Assembly: GCA_963920575.1 (NCBI GenBank)
Contig: OY986965.1
Location: forward strand, 64,501 to 128,500
Reading direction: 5' to 3'
Source of the DNA: Narthecium ossifragum
Lineage: Eukaryota; Streptophyta; Magnoliopsida; Dioscoreales; Nartheciaceae
Length of the DNA: 64,000 nt
The translations under genes and the position numbers were made by a program. Every line of letters starts with the position of its first letter. Position 1 is the stretch's first letter. The notes under the pieces were generated by a model. It had not been told where the DNA came from. It worked only from the letters and a program-made list of their open reading frames with translations, and made no database searches. Positions 23,188 through 33,783 of this stretch are shown piece after piece.

Positions 23188-24220
23188 TCGAACTATAAGT
23201 GCCAATAGAGGGAAAGAGAATTGCCACCTGACCATCATCAGAAGAAACTCATCAAAAAAAACAAATCACCAGAAGAGTAAACTTGCAGAGATCTCAAACA
23301 GTCAGAAAGAGAAGATGGATGCGAATGTACTAAAGAACTGACCTTGGGTCGTGCTCTCGCTACAACCTACTCGACATCTTGATATCAAGCTGCTATTCCA
23401 CCTCTTGGCGAAGAATGCGAGCAGTGTCGATGTGGCTTAAGGTGCCAAACACTGCAGCCCCTGCAAAACCCAGTGGTGAACGACTTAGCATATGCGATCA
23501 GGCAAAGAGAGCGGGATCAACTGAAACACAACACAACCCTAAAAAAGGGAGAGAGACAGAGGGTCAGGTGGGGATTGGAAAGAAGGGAATAGAAGAAGAT
23601 CGGGAAGAAGAGGTGGGGGGGTGGATATTTACGGGGAGGGGAGATCCCTCCCAAAAGAATGGATCGGAGTTTGGGGCTAAAGAAGAAGATGGCCCAGGAA
23701 CGAACGATTCGAGGGAAGGGAATGATTAATTTGGAGTCAAATAGTCATGCATATGGTTAAGGGATGAGGAGGGAGAAAAGGGGGTTTTGGTGGGGAGAGA
23801 AATGCTTGATTTGGGTTACGTACCTACTACGACCTCTTTCTAGAATGTGTGAACAAGGAGCCGACTGCCGAGGAGATATTGGAAGATGGCGGCTGGCTTC
23901 ACAGACGCAGCCGTGTTTCTTCTTCCGTTGGCGTTGGTCGTGTGAAGGGAGGGAGGACGGAAGAGTCGGTTGGATGAAGGAAACGGAGGAGTCGGAACAA
24001 CAACAGCACATAAGAAAGATGATAGACTCCTGTACAAGCAGCGGTGCCCATCATGCCAGGATGTTCTTCTCTGTTTCATTTCTCTCTATTAATCGAAATG
24101 GGTCCTACTCATTCCCATTTAGCCAGCCAACAGTAAAGTATTCCAGGTCCAACCAAACCAACGCCAGCTAGCTATTTTATTACTCGGTAAGTCGATACCC
24201 TCCCAAGTATATTATATTTT
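23188..24220. other. 5' flank and probable leader of the LAZ1-like gene
   Basis: Possible untranslated leader exons lie here on the minus strand, but their borders are not clear. A purine-rich stretch (23540-23700) gives long open frames on the plus strand that have no recognisable protein features. Confidence 0.4.
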
Positions 24221-25332
24221 AGGGGTTTTTATATTTTGATACCATGTAGTTTAGTATAATGACAGTTTACTATCCTATAATTTTAAAAATTTTGTTTACT
24301 ACCTTACATTTTATGTGACGGCGCGATTTAGGGTCTGTCCCAATACGGAGTTATCTATGTAGTTTAGTGTAATGGTAATTTACTACCCTATAGCTTGAAA
24401 AATTTACTTTACTCCCCTACATTTTATGCGACGGTGCGATTTAGGGTTTGAGCCCAGACGGCGTTATCTCCCTTGATGAAAAACCACTCACGTGCCAATC
24501 ACGTGAGCGTCGCTTTAGCCGTCTAGCTCAAAATGCAGCATTCAAACTTCACGATCGATCCACGCAGCCACAGTCATATTAACCGTCAGCTTCTATGAGG
24601 AAATGATGTATCCAAGGTCAATCCATGTATCGCCCGTCGTTTAAGCCGTCTAGCTCAAAATGCAGCTTTGAAACATCACAGTCGATCCCACACATCCACC
24701 ATCGCATCGACCGCCAACCTCTATGAGGAAATGATGCATTCACGGTCGATTCATTCATGAACCATCGCTTCAATCGTCTAGCTCAAAATGCAACTTTCAA
24801 ACATCACGGGCGATCTACACTTCCACCGTTGCATCGACCACTAGTCTCTGTGAAGAAATGATGCATCCCGGGTCGATCCCTGCATTGACCGTCGCTTCAG
24901 CCCTCGAGTTCAAAATGCAGCTTTCAAACTTCACGGTCGAACGGTCGATCTAGCATTGACTGTCTCAGCGATCGCGGAGAGGGAGAGGAAAGACGCTCAC
25001 ATGCCAAGCACATGAGCGATTTTTCATCAAGGGAGATAACGTCGTTTGGGCTAAAACCCTAAATCACGCCGCCGCATAAAATGTAGAGTGGTAAAGTACA
25101 TTTTTCAAACTATATGGTAGTAAACTGCCATTACACTAAACTACATGGTTTCAAAATGCAAAATGCTTGACACGTGAGGGGTTTTCCGTCAAGAGAGATA
25201 ACGCCGTCTAGGGGTGGGCCCTAAATCGTGCCGTCACATAAAATGTAAGGTAGTAAACAAAATTTTTAAAACTATAGGGTAGTAAACTGTCATTACACTA
25301 AGCTACATGGTATCAAAATGTAAAAATCCCTT
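24221..25332. mobile_element. 1.1-kb foldback element with doubled terminal inverted repeats
   Basis: The left end starts aggggtttttatattttgat and is mirrored at the right end (to 25332). Each side carries two direct copies of a 110-135 bp terminal unit, such as tagtttagtgtaatgg...cctacattttatgcgacgg (left copies near 24246 and 24358, right copies near 25065 and 25250). The middle (about 24525-25000) has four tandem 127-bp units starting agctcaaaatgcag (24525, 24652, 24780, 24907), each rich in GGTCGAT/ATCGACC. No transposase was found. A truncated relative is at 53165-53945. Confidence 0.85.
24525..25000. repeat. Four 127-bp tandem units inside the foldback element
   Basis: Units start at 24525, 24652, 24780 and 24907 and share the anchor (t)agctcaaaatgca plus several GGTCGATC/GATCGACC half-palindromes. 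The last unit is shortened. Confidence 0.85.
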
Positions 25333-25460
25333 CAATGTAAAGCCGAATGTGAAAGCACAAAAAAACTTAGGAAAGCGGAGTATCAAATAGTAGAGCAAAA
25401 AGGCAAAAAAAATAAAAAGGTGTGCCTTTTTGGTCGGCTGAGCTTCCGGGGGGCCGACGT
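25333..25460. repeat. Single left-hand copy of the 177-bp satellite
   Basis: It carries the same blocks (aaagccgaatgtgaaagc, tagagcaaaaaggc, tgcctttttggtcggctgag) as the array at 31662-33098. It is separated from that array only by the nested LTR insertions, so both belong to one original array. Confidence 0.85.
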
Positions 25461-25559
25461 TGTTAGCCCAGATATTGTTTTGATGATGTCAAGAAATGTT
25501 TGATGATAAAACAATGATTTAATATTATTATCCCTTAATTTGGAAAGCATTAAAATCAT

Positions 25560-25925
25560 CTTTATTGAGTTTTGTACTGACGGTCGATGCGATGGACGAT
25601 GCATGGATCGACCGTGGGATATGACGGTTGATGGAAGGATCGACCGCGGAAGCTAAACATGGGAAAATAGGCGACGGTCGATGTCACGGTCGATGTGACG
25701 GTCGATAGGTGGATCGACCGTGGCCTATGTGACCAAGTCTTAAAGGAGCAACGGTCGATCGGTGTATCGACCGTGGGAAGCGGTTTTCGCAACAGAGCCT
25801 GACGGACGATGTCACGGTCGATGCGACGGTCGACCATGAGGCTTGACGGTCGATAGGTGGATCGACCGTGGCTCAAGAAAAGGCTGGCGGACGATGTCAC
25901 GGACGATGCGACGGTCGACCGTGAG
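25560..25925. repeat. Array of paired GGTCGAT / ATCGACC palindromes in the outer LTR
   Basis: At least six pairs of the kind acggtcgat...atcgaccgt occur (for example near 25576-25618, 25674-25722 and 25751-25772), each able to fold as a hairpin. This is the upstream (U3) half of the LTR. Confidence 0.8.
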
Positions 25926-25932
25926 TCCAGAA

Positions 25933-26957
25933 TGTTAGCCCTAATGACGTTTTGATTATGTTTTGATGATGCCAATATGTTCTTAAATGTTAAAATATAT
26001 ATGTGATAAAATATATGTTGATAACAAGCTTTAACTTTCATATTTGAACTATTATTGGGTTAACGGATGATGCATGGATGCATCCGGGGAGTTGACGGAT
26101 GATGCGCGGATGCATCCGGGGAGCTCACGGATGATGCGCGGATGCATCCGTGGAGCTCACGGATGATCCGCGGATGCATCCGTGAGATGCGACGGTCGAT
26201 CCGTGGATCGACCGTGAGGCTGTTTAGAAGAAAAATAAGGTGCGACGGTCGATCGGTGCATCGACCGTGGGAAGCTTTTTTCTTGACAGAGCCTGACGGA
26301 CGATGTGACGGACGATGCGACGGTCGACCGTGAGGCGTGATGGACGATGCATGGATCGACCGTGAGCCCAAAAACTAGCCGTTAAATAGCCGTTGCAGAA
26401 ACCAAAAATAGCCGTTGAAAGCTATTTTTTGAGGCCCTAAAGCTCAAGTATATATGAGAAGATGCAGCAAACTTGGGGTAAGACTAAGGGAGATATTAGT
26501 TTACATTGTAACAAGTTTTAATCTTCTTTTGAGAGCTTTAACCTTTGTAAAACTACTTCAAGTGTGAAGTAGACTTTGAGAGAAATATCCAAGAGAGAGC
26601 TTGGAGTGATTTATAAGGTTCTCAAGCACCCGTAAGCTTGAGGGGGAGCTCCAGCAGTTGTTGGAGGATTTGTAAGGTTGCCAAGCACCCGGAAGCTTGG
26701 TGGAAAAACTTGTAAGGGAAGATTACAAGTAGTGGAACCTCAAGGAGAGCCTTGAGAGAGTGGACGTAGGCAAGGTTTGCCGAACCACTATAAAATCTGG
26801 TGCAAGTCTCCTAACTCTTTCTCTCATCCTTCATTACATGCTTTACTTATAGTTTTCATATCTAAACAAGCATACTAGTCTTCTAGCATTTTAACTTGGT
26901 TTTCATCTATTGTATTTCCGCAAAAGAGTCCAATTCACCCCCCCTCTTGGACCATCA
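25933..26957 (+). repeat. 5' LTR of the gag-only element
   Basis: 1025 bp. In order: the upstream part with GATGCAT/GGTCGATC palindromes (26060-26365), three TAGCCGTT motifs (26376, 26387, 26409), a TATA motif (26449-26455), a transcribed part with a duplicated aag-cacccg-aagcttg block, then the end CCATCA. Confidence 0.9.
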
Positions 26958-26959
26958 AT

Positions 26960-26972
26960 TGGTATCAGAGCC
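26960..26972 (+). promoter_or_regulatory. Primer-binding site (initiator tRNA-Met)
   Basis: TGGTATCAGAGCC, two bases after the 5' LTR, is the standard plant Copia primer-binding site. Confidence 0.9.
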
Positions 26973-27020
26973 TCGTCTCTATATTCGAGGTTTAACGACC
27001 CTAGAGGATCCTAGGTATAG

Positions 27021-28772
27021 ATGGAAAACCTACAAGGACAATCTACCAATAGGCCTCCCTTCTTTGATGGAGAAAATTACAATTATTGGAAGACTAGGAT
27101 GAAAATTTTTATCCAATTCTTAGACTATGAAGCTTGGCTTACTATTGAGGATGAACCATTTATTCCTAGTAAAATGCATGAAGGGAAAGAAGTACCCAAA
27201 CATAAGAGTGAGTTCACTCCATTCGACTTAAAGAAATTGGAAATCAATGCTAAAGCCAAATGCTTTCTTATTTATGCATTGAGCCCTAAAGAATTTAGTA
27301 GAATTTCAAGTTGTAAATCAGCCAAAGAAATATGGGAGAAACTTGAAATTACATATGAGGGAACCAACCGAATTAAGGAAACTAAGATAAGTATGCATGT
27401 TCATGATTATGAATTATTTAGCATGAAGGATAATGAGTCCATTAGTGAAATGTTTACACGTTTCAATAATATTTTAAATATGCTTCAATCTCTTGGAAAA
27501 TCTTATGCTAATGATGAAATTGTGAGAAAGATACTTAGGTGTTTACCTAAAGCATGGGATCCAAAGGTGACAGCGATTGAAGAAGCCAAAGACCTCTCCA
27601 AGCCATCACTTGATGAGCTCATGGGTTCACTCATGACCTATGAGATGAACTTGAATAAGAGCAACAATAAAGGAGAGAAGAAAGACAAATCGGTTGCATT
27701 CAAGTCATCATACCAAGATTCATCAAGTTTAAGTGATGAAGAATCGGATTCGAGCGATGAGGAATTGGCATCAATTACAAGACAAATCAAAAGGATGCTC
27801 AATCGCCAAGGAGGAAAGAAAAATTTCAAGAAGAAAACCTCCGAAGGTGAAAAATCAAACTCTACCTCATCTAATTCAAATAACATTATATGTTATGAGT
27901 GTAGAAAGCCGGGTCACTACAAGCCCGATTGCCCTCAACTCAAAAAGTCAACCAAGAAGGGTTTCAAGAAAAAGAGAGGCATGATGGCAACTTGGAGTGA
28001 AAGCGATAAGAATTCTTCCTCCGATGAAAAAGAGCAAGAAAAGGCAAATATTTGTCTAATGGCCATCGGGGACGAGGAAGAAGATCATGAGGTAAATGAT
28101 GAGTTAGCTTTTGATAAACTTTTTGAAGCTCATCATTCCTTAGCTAAAGATTTCAAGTTCCTTAAAAAGAAATATTATACTTCATGTAAGGAATTGAAGA
28201 AGTTAGAACAAGAAAAGCTAGATGCCATGCATAAGATTGACTTATTGAAAAATGAAAACAAATGCATGATGAGTAAGACATCTAGTGATGATGCCTCTCT
28301 TAGAAAAGAACTTGAGGATTGCAAATGTGAGCATAATATTTTACAAAATAACTCAAGTAGCTTACAAAAGGAAATCATCATTTTGAGAGAATTAAAAACG
28401 GATCTCACCCTTGAAAATACTGATTTGAAAATTACGCTTTCTAAGTTTATGAAGAGTAAGATCACACTTAATGAGATCATTGATAGCCAACGTAGCTCAT
28501 TGAACAAAAATGGAATTGGCTATAATCCTAGGAAGATGAGTAATCTTAAAAAGACAAGCTTTGTTAAAGCATCATCTCATCCTCCTAAATTTGCAAATAT
28601 ACCGACTTGTCACTATTGTTGTAAAAAGGGACATATAGCTCCTAATTGTTATTTAATGAAGAATGCTAGTACTAACAACCTCTGGATTCCAAAGCATTCA
28701 TCCTATATGTACATGTCAAGAACTAACGATAATGGACCCAAAAAGATTTGGGTACCAAAAATCAAGACATGA
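27021..28772 (+). CDS. Copia gag polyprotein with two zinc knuckles (583 aa)
   Basis: Structural protein of the retroelement. The N-terminal part (about 10-210) is the gag/UBN2-type region: FFDGENYNYWKTRM, CLPKAWDPKVTAIEEAKDL. Then come an acidic/Ser region, a first CCHC knuckle CYECRKPGHYKPDC (about 292-305), a long coiled-coil (about 345-490), and a second CCHC-like knuckle CHYCCKKGHIAPNC (about 530-543) near the end. It ends WVPKIKT before a stop. The frame is intact, so the protein could still be made and used in trans by a full relative. Confidence 0.9.
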   Translation: MENLQGQSTNRPPFFDGENYNYWKTRMKIFIQFLDYEAWLTIEDEPFIPSKMHEGKEVPKHKSEFTPFDLKKLEINAKAKCFLIYALSPKEFSRISSCKSAKEIWEKLEITYEGTNRIKETKISMHVHDYELFSMKDNESISEMFTRFNNILNMLQSLGKSYANDEIVRKILRCLPKAWDPKVTAIEEAKDLSKPSLDELMGSLMTYEMNLNKSNNKGEKKDKSVAFKSSYQDSSSLSDEESDSSDEELASITRQIKRMLNRQGGKKNFKKKTSEGEKSNSTSSNSNNIICYECRKPGHYKPDCPQLKKSTKKGFKKKRGMMATWSESDKNSSSDEKEQEKANICLMAIGDEEEDHEVNDELAFDKLFEAHHSLAKDFKFLKKKYYTSCKELKKLEQEKLDAMHKIDLLKNENKCMMSKTSSDDASLRKELEDCKCEHNILQNNSSSLQKEIIILRELKTDLTLENTDLKITLSKFMKSKITLNEIIDSQRSSLNKNGIGYNPRKMSNLKKTSFVKASSHPPKFANIPTCHYCCKKGHIAPNCYLMKNASTNNLWIPKHSSYMYMSRTNDNGPKKIWVPKIKT

Positions 28773-30077
28773 TTTGTGTTAGGGAGCTTGAGATCCGATT
28801 GTCAAGACAAATTGAAAAGAAAACGGTGATATCTTGATGGTGGATGCTCAAGGCATATGGTGAGGACAAGAAAATGTTTCCAAGAAAAGGAGGTATGCTA
28901 AATAGTCATCAAATGATAAATGATCCCTCCAATGGTATGAAGTCTTGTTCCTCCATCTTCATTTGATATTTCAAATAGTGATAGTAAACTTGATTCTATG
29001 ATTTTCTTTTTAGGAGTTTAACAATTTCCTAATCCTTATGAAGCTTTCTTTCTTTTTATTTGAAATGAATCGTTGAAAAGAATTCTTCTTGGTTACAATC
29101 TTATATCTTGATTGATTTTAAAAGAGGTCATATGGTCATATTTTGCATTATACTGCTTACTGAATTGAAATGAACTTTAATCATCTTTTATGAGATATTG
29201 TGACTTGTATGCACCATAAGCCTCAAATTATTCAAGTGTTTTCATGCAATGGAAAAGTGGTATGTGAGTTCTTAATGCTCATTTTCTCATACATACACTC
29301 ACGTGTCATATTTTTGATTAAATACATGAATTCCTGGAAAAATGACTTGGTACAACTCAAAATATTAAATTACATGTGTATGCAAATTTTCATGAGATTT
29401 TGATTCAAAAGGCATTTTAAATGAAATTTCAAAATTCATTTTCTGGAAGTGACGGTCGACCGTGAGTTCACTTGGATCGACCATGAGTACGCAATGTTTC
29501 ATTCAAATCGTACTCGACGGTCGACCGTGAACCTTTGAAGATCGACCGTTACTGGTTGTGTCACATTCGCTTTAAATTTTTCGTCGGATCTCCTTTATAA
29601 AAAAAAAAAATTGTTTTTAAGTAATTTGTATTTGGGAGAGATAAAAGAACTTATGTTTGGGGAGTACTTTATTTAAATGGATTTAAGCATTTTTTTAAAA
29701 TATATATATATATATCCCCTACTTCTTTTAGTATCATGAATATTTTCATTGATTTGATATCAAGGCTCCATTTGTGATTAACTTATTTTTCTCGCCCCAT
29801 CCCCACTTTTTGATGATGCCATAGGGGGAGAAAAAGTTGTAATGTGATCTATTGCTACCATGCATGATATTAGTTAAAGAAGAAATTATACTAAAAGATA
29901 AATTATCTTTTCATAATATCATGGATAGAACTTTTCTATATCATACGAATGGTGTGCATCCTTAGTATTCATCTTAGAACATCTTTTATCAAAGAAATGG
30001 ATGCATAGATTTAGGGGGAGCAATAGATATTTTATCATCACATATAAATAGATTGTCATCATCAAAAAGGGGGAGAT
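28773..30077 (+). pseudogene. Pol remnant and non-coding inner region
   Basis: About 60 bp after gag the sequence reads LDGGCSRHMVRTRK, the start of a Copia protease with the catalytic Asp kept but DSG changed to DGG. Frames after it are broken. The rest is AT-rich and has no reverse transcriptase or integrase. Two GGTCGACC hairpins lie at 29450-29550. Confidence 0.7.
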
Positions 30078-31122
30078 TGTTAGCCCTAATGACGTTTTGA
30101 TTATGTTTTGATGATGCCAATATGTTCTTAAATGTTAAAATATATATGTGATAAAATATATGTTGATAACAAGCTTTAACTTTCATATTTGAGCTATTAT
30201 TGGGTTGACGGATGATGCATGGATGCATCCGGGGAGTTGACGGATGATGCTCGGATGCATCCGGGGAGCTCACGGATGATGCGCGGATGCATCCGTGGAG
30301 CTCACGGATGATCCGCGGATGCATCCGTGAGATGCGACGGTCGATCCGTGGATCGACCGTGAGGTGTGACGGTCGATCCGTGGATCGACCGTGAGGCTGT
30401 TTTGAAGAAAAATAAGGTGCGACGGTCGATCGGTGCATCGACCGTGGGAAGCTTTTTTCTTGACAGAGCCTGATGGACGATGCGACGGTCGACCGTGAGG
30501 CGTGACGGACGATGCATGGATCGACAGTGAGCCCAAAAACTAGCCGTTAAAGAGCCGTTGCAGAAACCGAAAATAGCCGTTGGAAGCTATTTTTTGAGGC
30601 CCTAAAGCTCAAGTATATATGAGAAGATGCAGCAAACTTGGGGTAAGACTAAGGGAGATATTAGTTTACATTGTAACAAGTTTTAATCTTCTTTTGAGAG
30701 CTTTAACCTTTGTAAAACTACTTCAAGTGTGAAGTAGACTTTGAGAGAAATATCCAAGAGAGAGCTTGGAGTGATTTGTAAGGTTCTCAAGCACCCATAA
30801 GCTTGAGGGGGAGCTCCAGCAGTTGTTGGAGGATTTGTAAGGTTGCCAAGCACCCGGAAGCTTGGTGGAAAAACTTGTAAGGGAAGATTACAAGTAGTGG
30901 AACCTCAAGGAGAGCCTTGAGAGAGTGGACGTAGGCAAGGTTTGCCGAACCACTATAAAATCTTGTGCAAGTCTCCTAACTCTTTCTCTCATCCTTCATT
31001 ACATGCTTTACTTATAGTTTTCATATCTAAACAAGCATACTAGTCTTCTAGCATTTTAACTTGGTTTTCATCTATTGTATTTCCGCAAAAGAGTCCAATT
31101 CACCCCCCCTCTTGGACCATCA
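30078..31122 (+). repeat. 3' LTR of the gag-only element
   Basis: 1045 bp and the same order as the 5' LTR, with one more GGTCGATCC-N-GGATCGACC hairpin (near 30367-30392). Of its three AGCCGTT motifs the last (30574-30584) is a perfect MSA site on the complement strand. Confidence 0.9.
30574..30584 (-). promoter_or_regulatory. Perfect MSA-type motif in the 3' LTR
   Basis: The complement reads TCCAACGGCTA, identical to the element in the SYP111 promoter. It is one of three AGCCGTT cores (30542, 30553, 30575) upstream of the LTR TATA motif. Confidence 0.5.
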
Positions 31123-31661
31123 CAGAAAAGAGCCGTTAAAGAGCCGTTGCAGGAGAAAGAAATAGCCGTTGGGAGGCTATTTGGAGGGGTTGGAGGCTCA
31201 GCTATAAAAGAGAAAGTCCAGCAAACTTGCCAAGGACTTAGAGGGAGCTAAGGGATTATTGTGATAATATTCTAGCAAGTTTTATTCTCTTTATTAGTGA
31301 GCTAAACCTTTGTAAAACTACTTCAAGTGTGAAGTAGACCTTGAGAGAAATATCCAATAGTGAGATTGGAGAGATTGTAAGGTTGCCAAGCACCCGTAGC
31401 TTGGTGGACAACTTGTAAGAGTTCTTGCAAGTAGTGGAACCTCAAGGAGTGCCTTGAGAAAGTGGATGTAGGCAAGGTTTGCCGAACCACTATAAAATAT
31501 GGTGCAATCTCTCTAACTCTCCTCTATCCTTCTATTTAAGTGCTTAATTATCTGCTCTTATCATTACAAGCATATTACTTGATTAGACTCCTCCTACTCA
31601 GTTTTTCTTAATTGATTTTATTGTTTAAAGCCTAAGATAACCCCCCCATCTTAGAGCTTCA

Positions 31662-33098
31662 GATGTGACCGATCAGGTGGCCAAGGGGTGTGAGGAGGCG
31701 ACCTTGGGTCATATTCAATGTAAAGCTGAATGTAAAAGCGCAAAATTTTTTAGCAAAGTATCAAATAGTAGAGCAAAAAGGCAAAAAAGGTAAAAAGGTA
31801 TGTCTTTTTGGCTGGCCGAGCTTCGTGGGGGCCGACGTGCCAGGTCAAGTGGCCGGCGGGTGCGAAGAGGCGGGCTTGGGTCATATTGAATGTAAAGCCG
31901 AGTGTGAAAATGGAAAAAAAAATTAAGAAAGCGGAGTATCAAAAAGTAGAGCAAAAAGGCAAAAAAAGGTAAAACGATGTGCCTTTTTGGCCCGCCGAGC
32001 TTTCGAGGGGCCGACATGCCGGTCAAGTGGCCGGGGGGTGCGAGGAGGCGGGATAGGGTCATATTCAATGTAAAGCCGAATGTGAAAGCACAAGAAAACT
32101 TAGGAAAGCGGAGTATCAAATAGTAGAGCAAAAAGGCAAAAAAGATAAAAAGGTGTTCCTTTTTGGTCGGCTGAGCTTCCGAGGGCCGACGTGACCGGTC
32201 AGGTGGCCGAGGGGTGTGAGGAGGCGAACTTGGGTCATATTCAATGTAAAGCCGAATGTGAAAGCGCAAAACAAAATCGGAAAGCGAAGTATAAAAAAGT
32301 AGAGCAAAAAGGCAAAAAAAGGTAAAAATGTGTACCTTTTTGTCCGACCGAGCTTTCGGGGGGCCGACATGCACGGTGAAGTGGCCGGGGGGTTGCGAGG
32401 AGGTAGCCTTGGGTCATATTAAATGTAAAGCCGAATGTGAAAGCGCAAGAAAACTTAGGAAAGCGGAGTATCAAATAGTAGAGCAAAAGGGCAAAAAAGA
32501 TAAAAAAAGGTGTGCCTTTTTTGTCGGCTGAGCTTCCTGGGGGCGGACTTGCCAGGTCAGGTGGCTGGCGGGTGCGAGGAAGCGGCCTTGGGTCATATTG
32601 ATTGTAAAGCCTAACGTGAAAGCGGAAAAAATAATAATAAAGTGGAGTATAAAAAAATAGAGCAAAAAGGGAAAAAAGGTAAAATGTAAAAAGGTGTGCC
32701 TTTTTGGCCGGCCGAGCTTTCGGGGGGACGACGTGCCCGGTCCGATGGCCGGGGGGTGTGAGGAGGTGGGATAGGTTCATATTCAATGTAAAGTCGAATG
32801 TGAAAGCTGAAATTTTTTTTCGGAAAGTGGAGTATCAAAAAGTAGAGCAAAAAGGCAAAATATGGTAAAAACAAGTGACTTTTTGGCCGGCCGAGCTTCT
32901 GATGGGCCAACGTGTCCGGGGGGTGCGAGGAGGCAGCATTGGGTCATACTCAATGTAAATCCGAATGTGAAAGCGCAAAAAAATTTGGACAGTGGAGTAT
33001 AAAAAAGTAGAGCAAAAAGGTAAAAAAGGTAAAAAGGTGTGCCTTTTTGATCGGCCGATCTTTCGGGGCGCCGACGTGCCCAGTCAGGTGGTCGAGGG
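31662..33098. repeat. 177-bp satellite, eight tandem units
   Basis: Unit landmark taaagccgaatgtgaaagc occurs at 31721, 31893, 32071, 32247, 32426, 32605, 32789 and 32956 (spacing 167-184 bp). Each unit also has tagagcaaaaaggcaaaaa, a tgcctttttgg(c/t)cggc(c/t)gag block and ggtgcgaggaggcgg. The unit length is near a multiple of three, which produces long but meaningless frames. The unit size is in the range of nucleosome-sized plant satellites. Confidence 0.92.
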
Positions 33099-33778
33099 TG
33101 TCGGTCTTGGAACCACGAGCTAACCACTCGTACCAAAACTCCGGAGTGATAGTAGAAGGCGCCCATAACCCTTAACCATTAAGCCACGGTCGACCCGACA
33201 AATCGACCGCAACACCACTGGCAGCGCAGCACGCTGCCCGGGTCGGCCCTCCAGCCCACCCTGCACTCGAGCCACCCAGGCCCTCCGCACAGGGCCAACC
33301 ACGGTGACCCCAGGGGGTGACGCTGGCCCTGCCTGCAGCCTGGCCCGCAGCCTGGGCACCCAGCCCATCTTGCCCGCAACCAAGGCCTGCCGCACCACAG
33401 CAACCAACAATCTCCAACCCAGAGACACCACCGGGGTTTGAACCCGCAACCTCGCTCTGATACCACGTGTCGGTCTTGGAACCACGAGCTAACCACTCGT
33501 ACCAAAACTCCGGAGTGATAGTAGAAGGCGCCCATAACCCTTAACCATTAAGCCACGGTCGACCCGACAAATCGACCGCAGCACCACTGGCAGCGCAGCA
33601 CGCTGCCCGGGTCGGGCCTCCAGCCCACCCTGCACTCGAGCCACCCAGGCCCTCCGCACAGGGCCAACCACGGTGACCCCAGGGGGTGACGCTGGCCCTG
33701 CCTGCAGCCTGGCCCGCAGCCTGGGCACCCAGCCCATCTGGCCCGCAACCAAGGCCTGCAGCACCACAGCAACCAACA
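33099..33778 (-). mobile_element. Very small TRIM retrotransposon (311-bp LTRs, 58-bp interior)
   Basis: Two nearly identical 311-bp LTRs (33468-33778 is 5', 33099-33409 is 3' on the minus strand) start TGTTGGTT and end ACCGACA. The primer-binding site TGGTATCAGAGC (complement of 33454-33465) lies 2 bp inside the 5' LTR. The interior is 33410-33467 only. The exact 5-bp target duplication GAGGG is at 33094-33098 and 33779-33783. It sits in the satellite. Non-coding; the long frames in it are GC artefacts. Confidence 0.92.
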
Positions 33779-33783
33779 GAGGG

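Larger units (their letters stand above)
25933..31122 (+). mobile_element. Gag-only Copia (SIRE/Maximus-type) LTR retrotransposon, 5.2 kb
   Basis: 5' LTR 25933-26957 and 3' LTR 30078-31122 are near-identical, each TGTTAGCC...CCATCA. The target duplication CAGAA is exact (25928-25932 and 31123-31127). A primer-binding site complementary to initiator tRNA-Met (TGGTATCAGAGCC, 26960-26972) and a purine tract (AAAAAGGGGGAGA, 30064-30076) are present. The only long frame is gag. Of pol there remains only a protease-like DGGCSRHM near 28833-28856, so integrase, reverse transcriptase and RNase H are deleted and the element cannot move by itself. The LTRs differ by about 20 bp in length, partly from one extra hairpin unit in the 3' copy. 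Confidence 0.95.
25461..31661 (+). mobile_element. Solo LTR (outer), split by the nested Copia element
   Basis: It is made of 25461-25932 plus 31123-31661, about 1.0 kb together. It starts TGTTAGCCC, ends CTTCA, and is flanked by GACGT (25456-25460) and GATGT (31662-31666), a 5-bp target duplication with one change. Its sequence is related to the LTR of the inner element along the whole length. It has a TATA motif (CTATAAAAG near 31203) and three AGCCGTT motifs. It lies inside the satellite. Confidence 0.85.

Noticed and set aside
23379..23729. 116-codon plus-strand frame in purine-rich DNA
   Set aside because: Composition is Gly/Glu/Lys-biased without domain, and the region is more likely the leader/promoter of the minus-strand LAZ1-like gene.
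31715..33166. Long overlapping minus-strand frames (up to 219 codons) in the satellite region
   Set aside because: They repeat the same peptide every 177-bp unit in shifting frames. The unit length is close to a multiple of three, so this is a repeat artefact, not a gene.
33120..33776. Gly/Arg/Trp-rich frames of 80-120 codons on the minus strand
   Set aside because: They lie within the two GC-rich LTR copies of the mini-TRIM and show no domain.
25461..33778. CRISPR-like look of the regularly spaced GGTCGATC palindromes
   Set aside because: This is plant nuclear DNA within LTRs; spacers are not unique, there are no cas genes, and the repeats are hairpin pairs.
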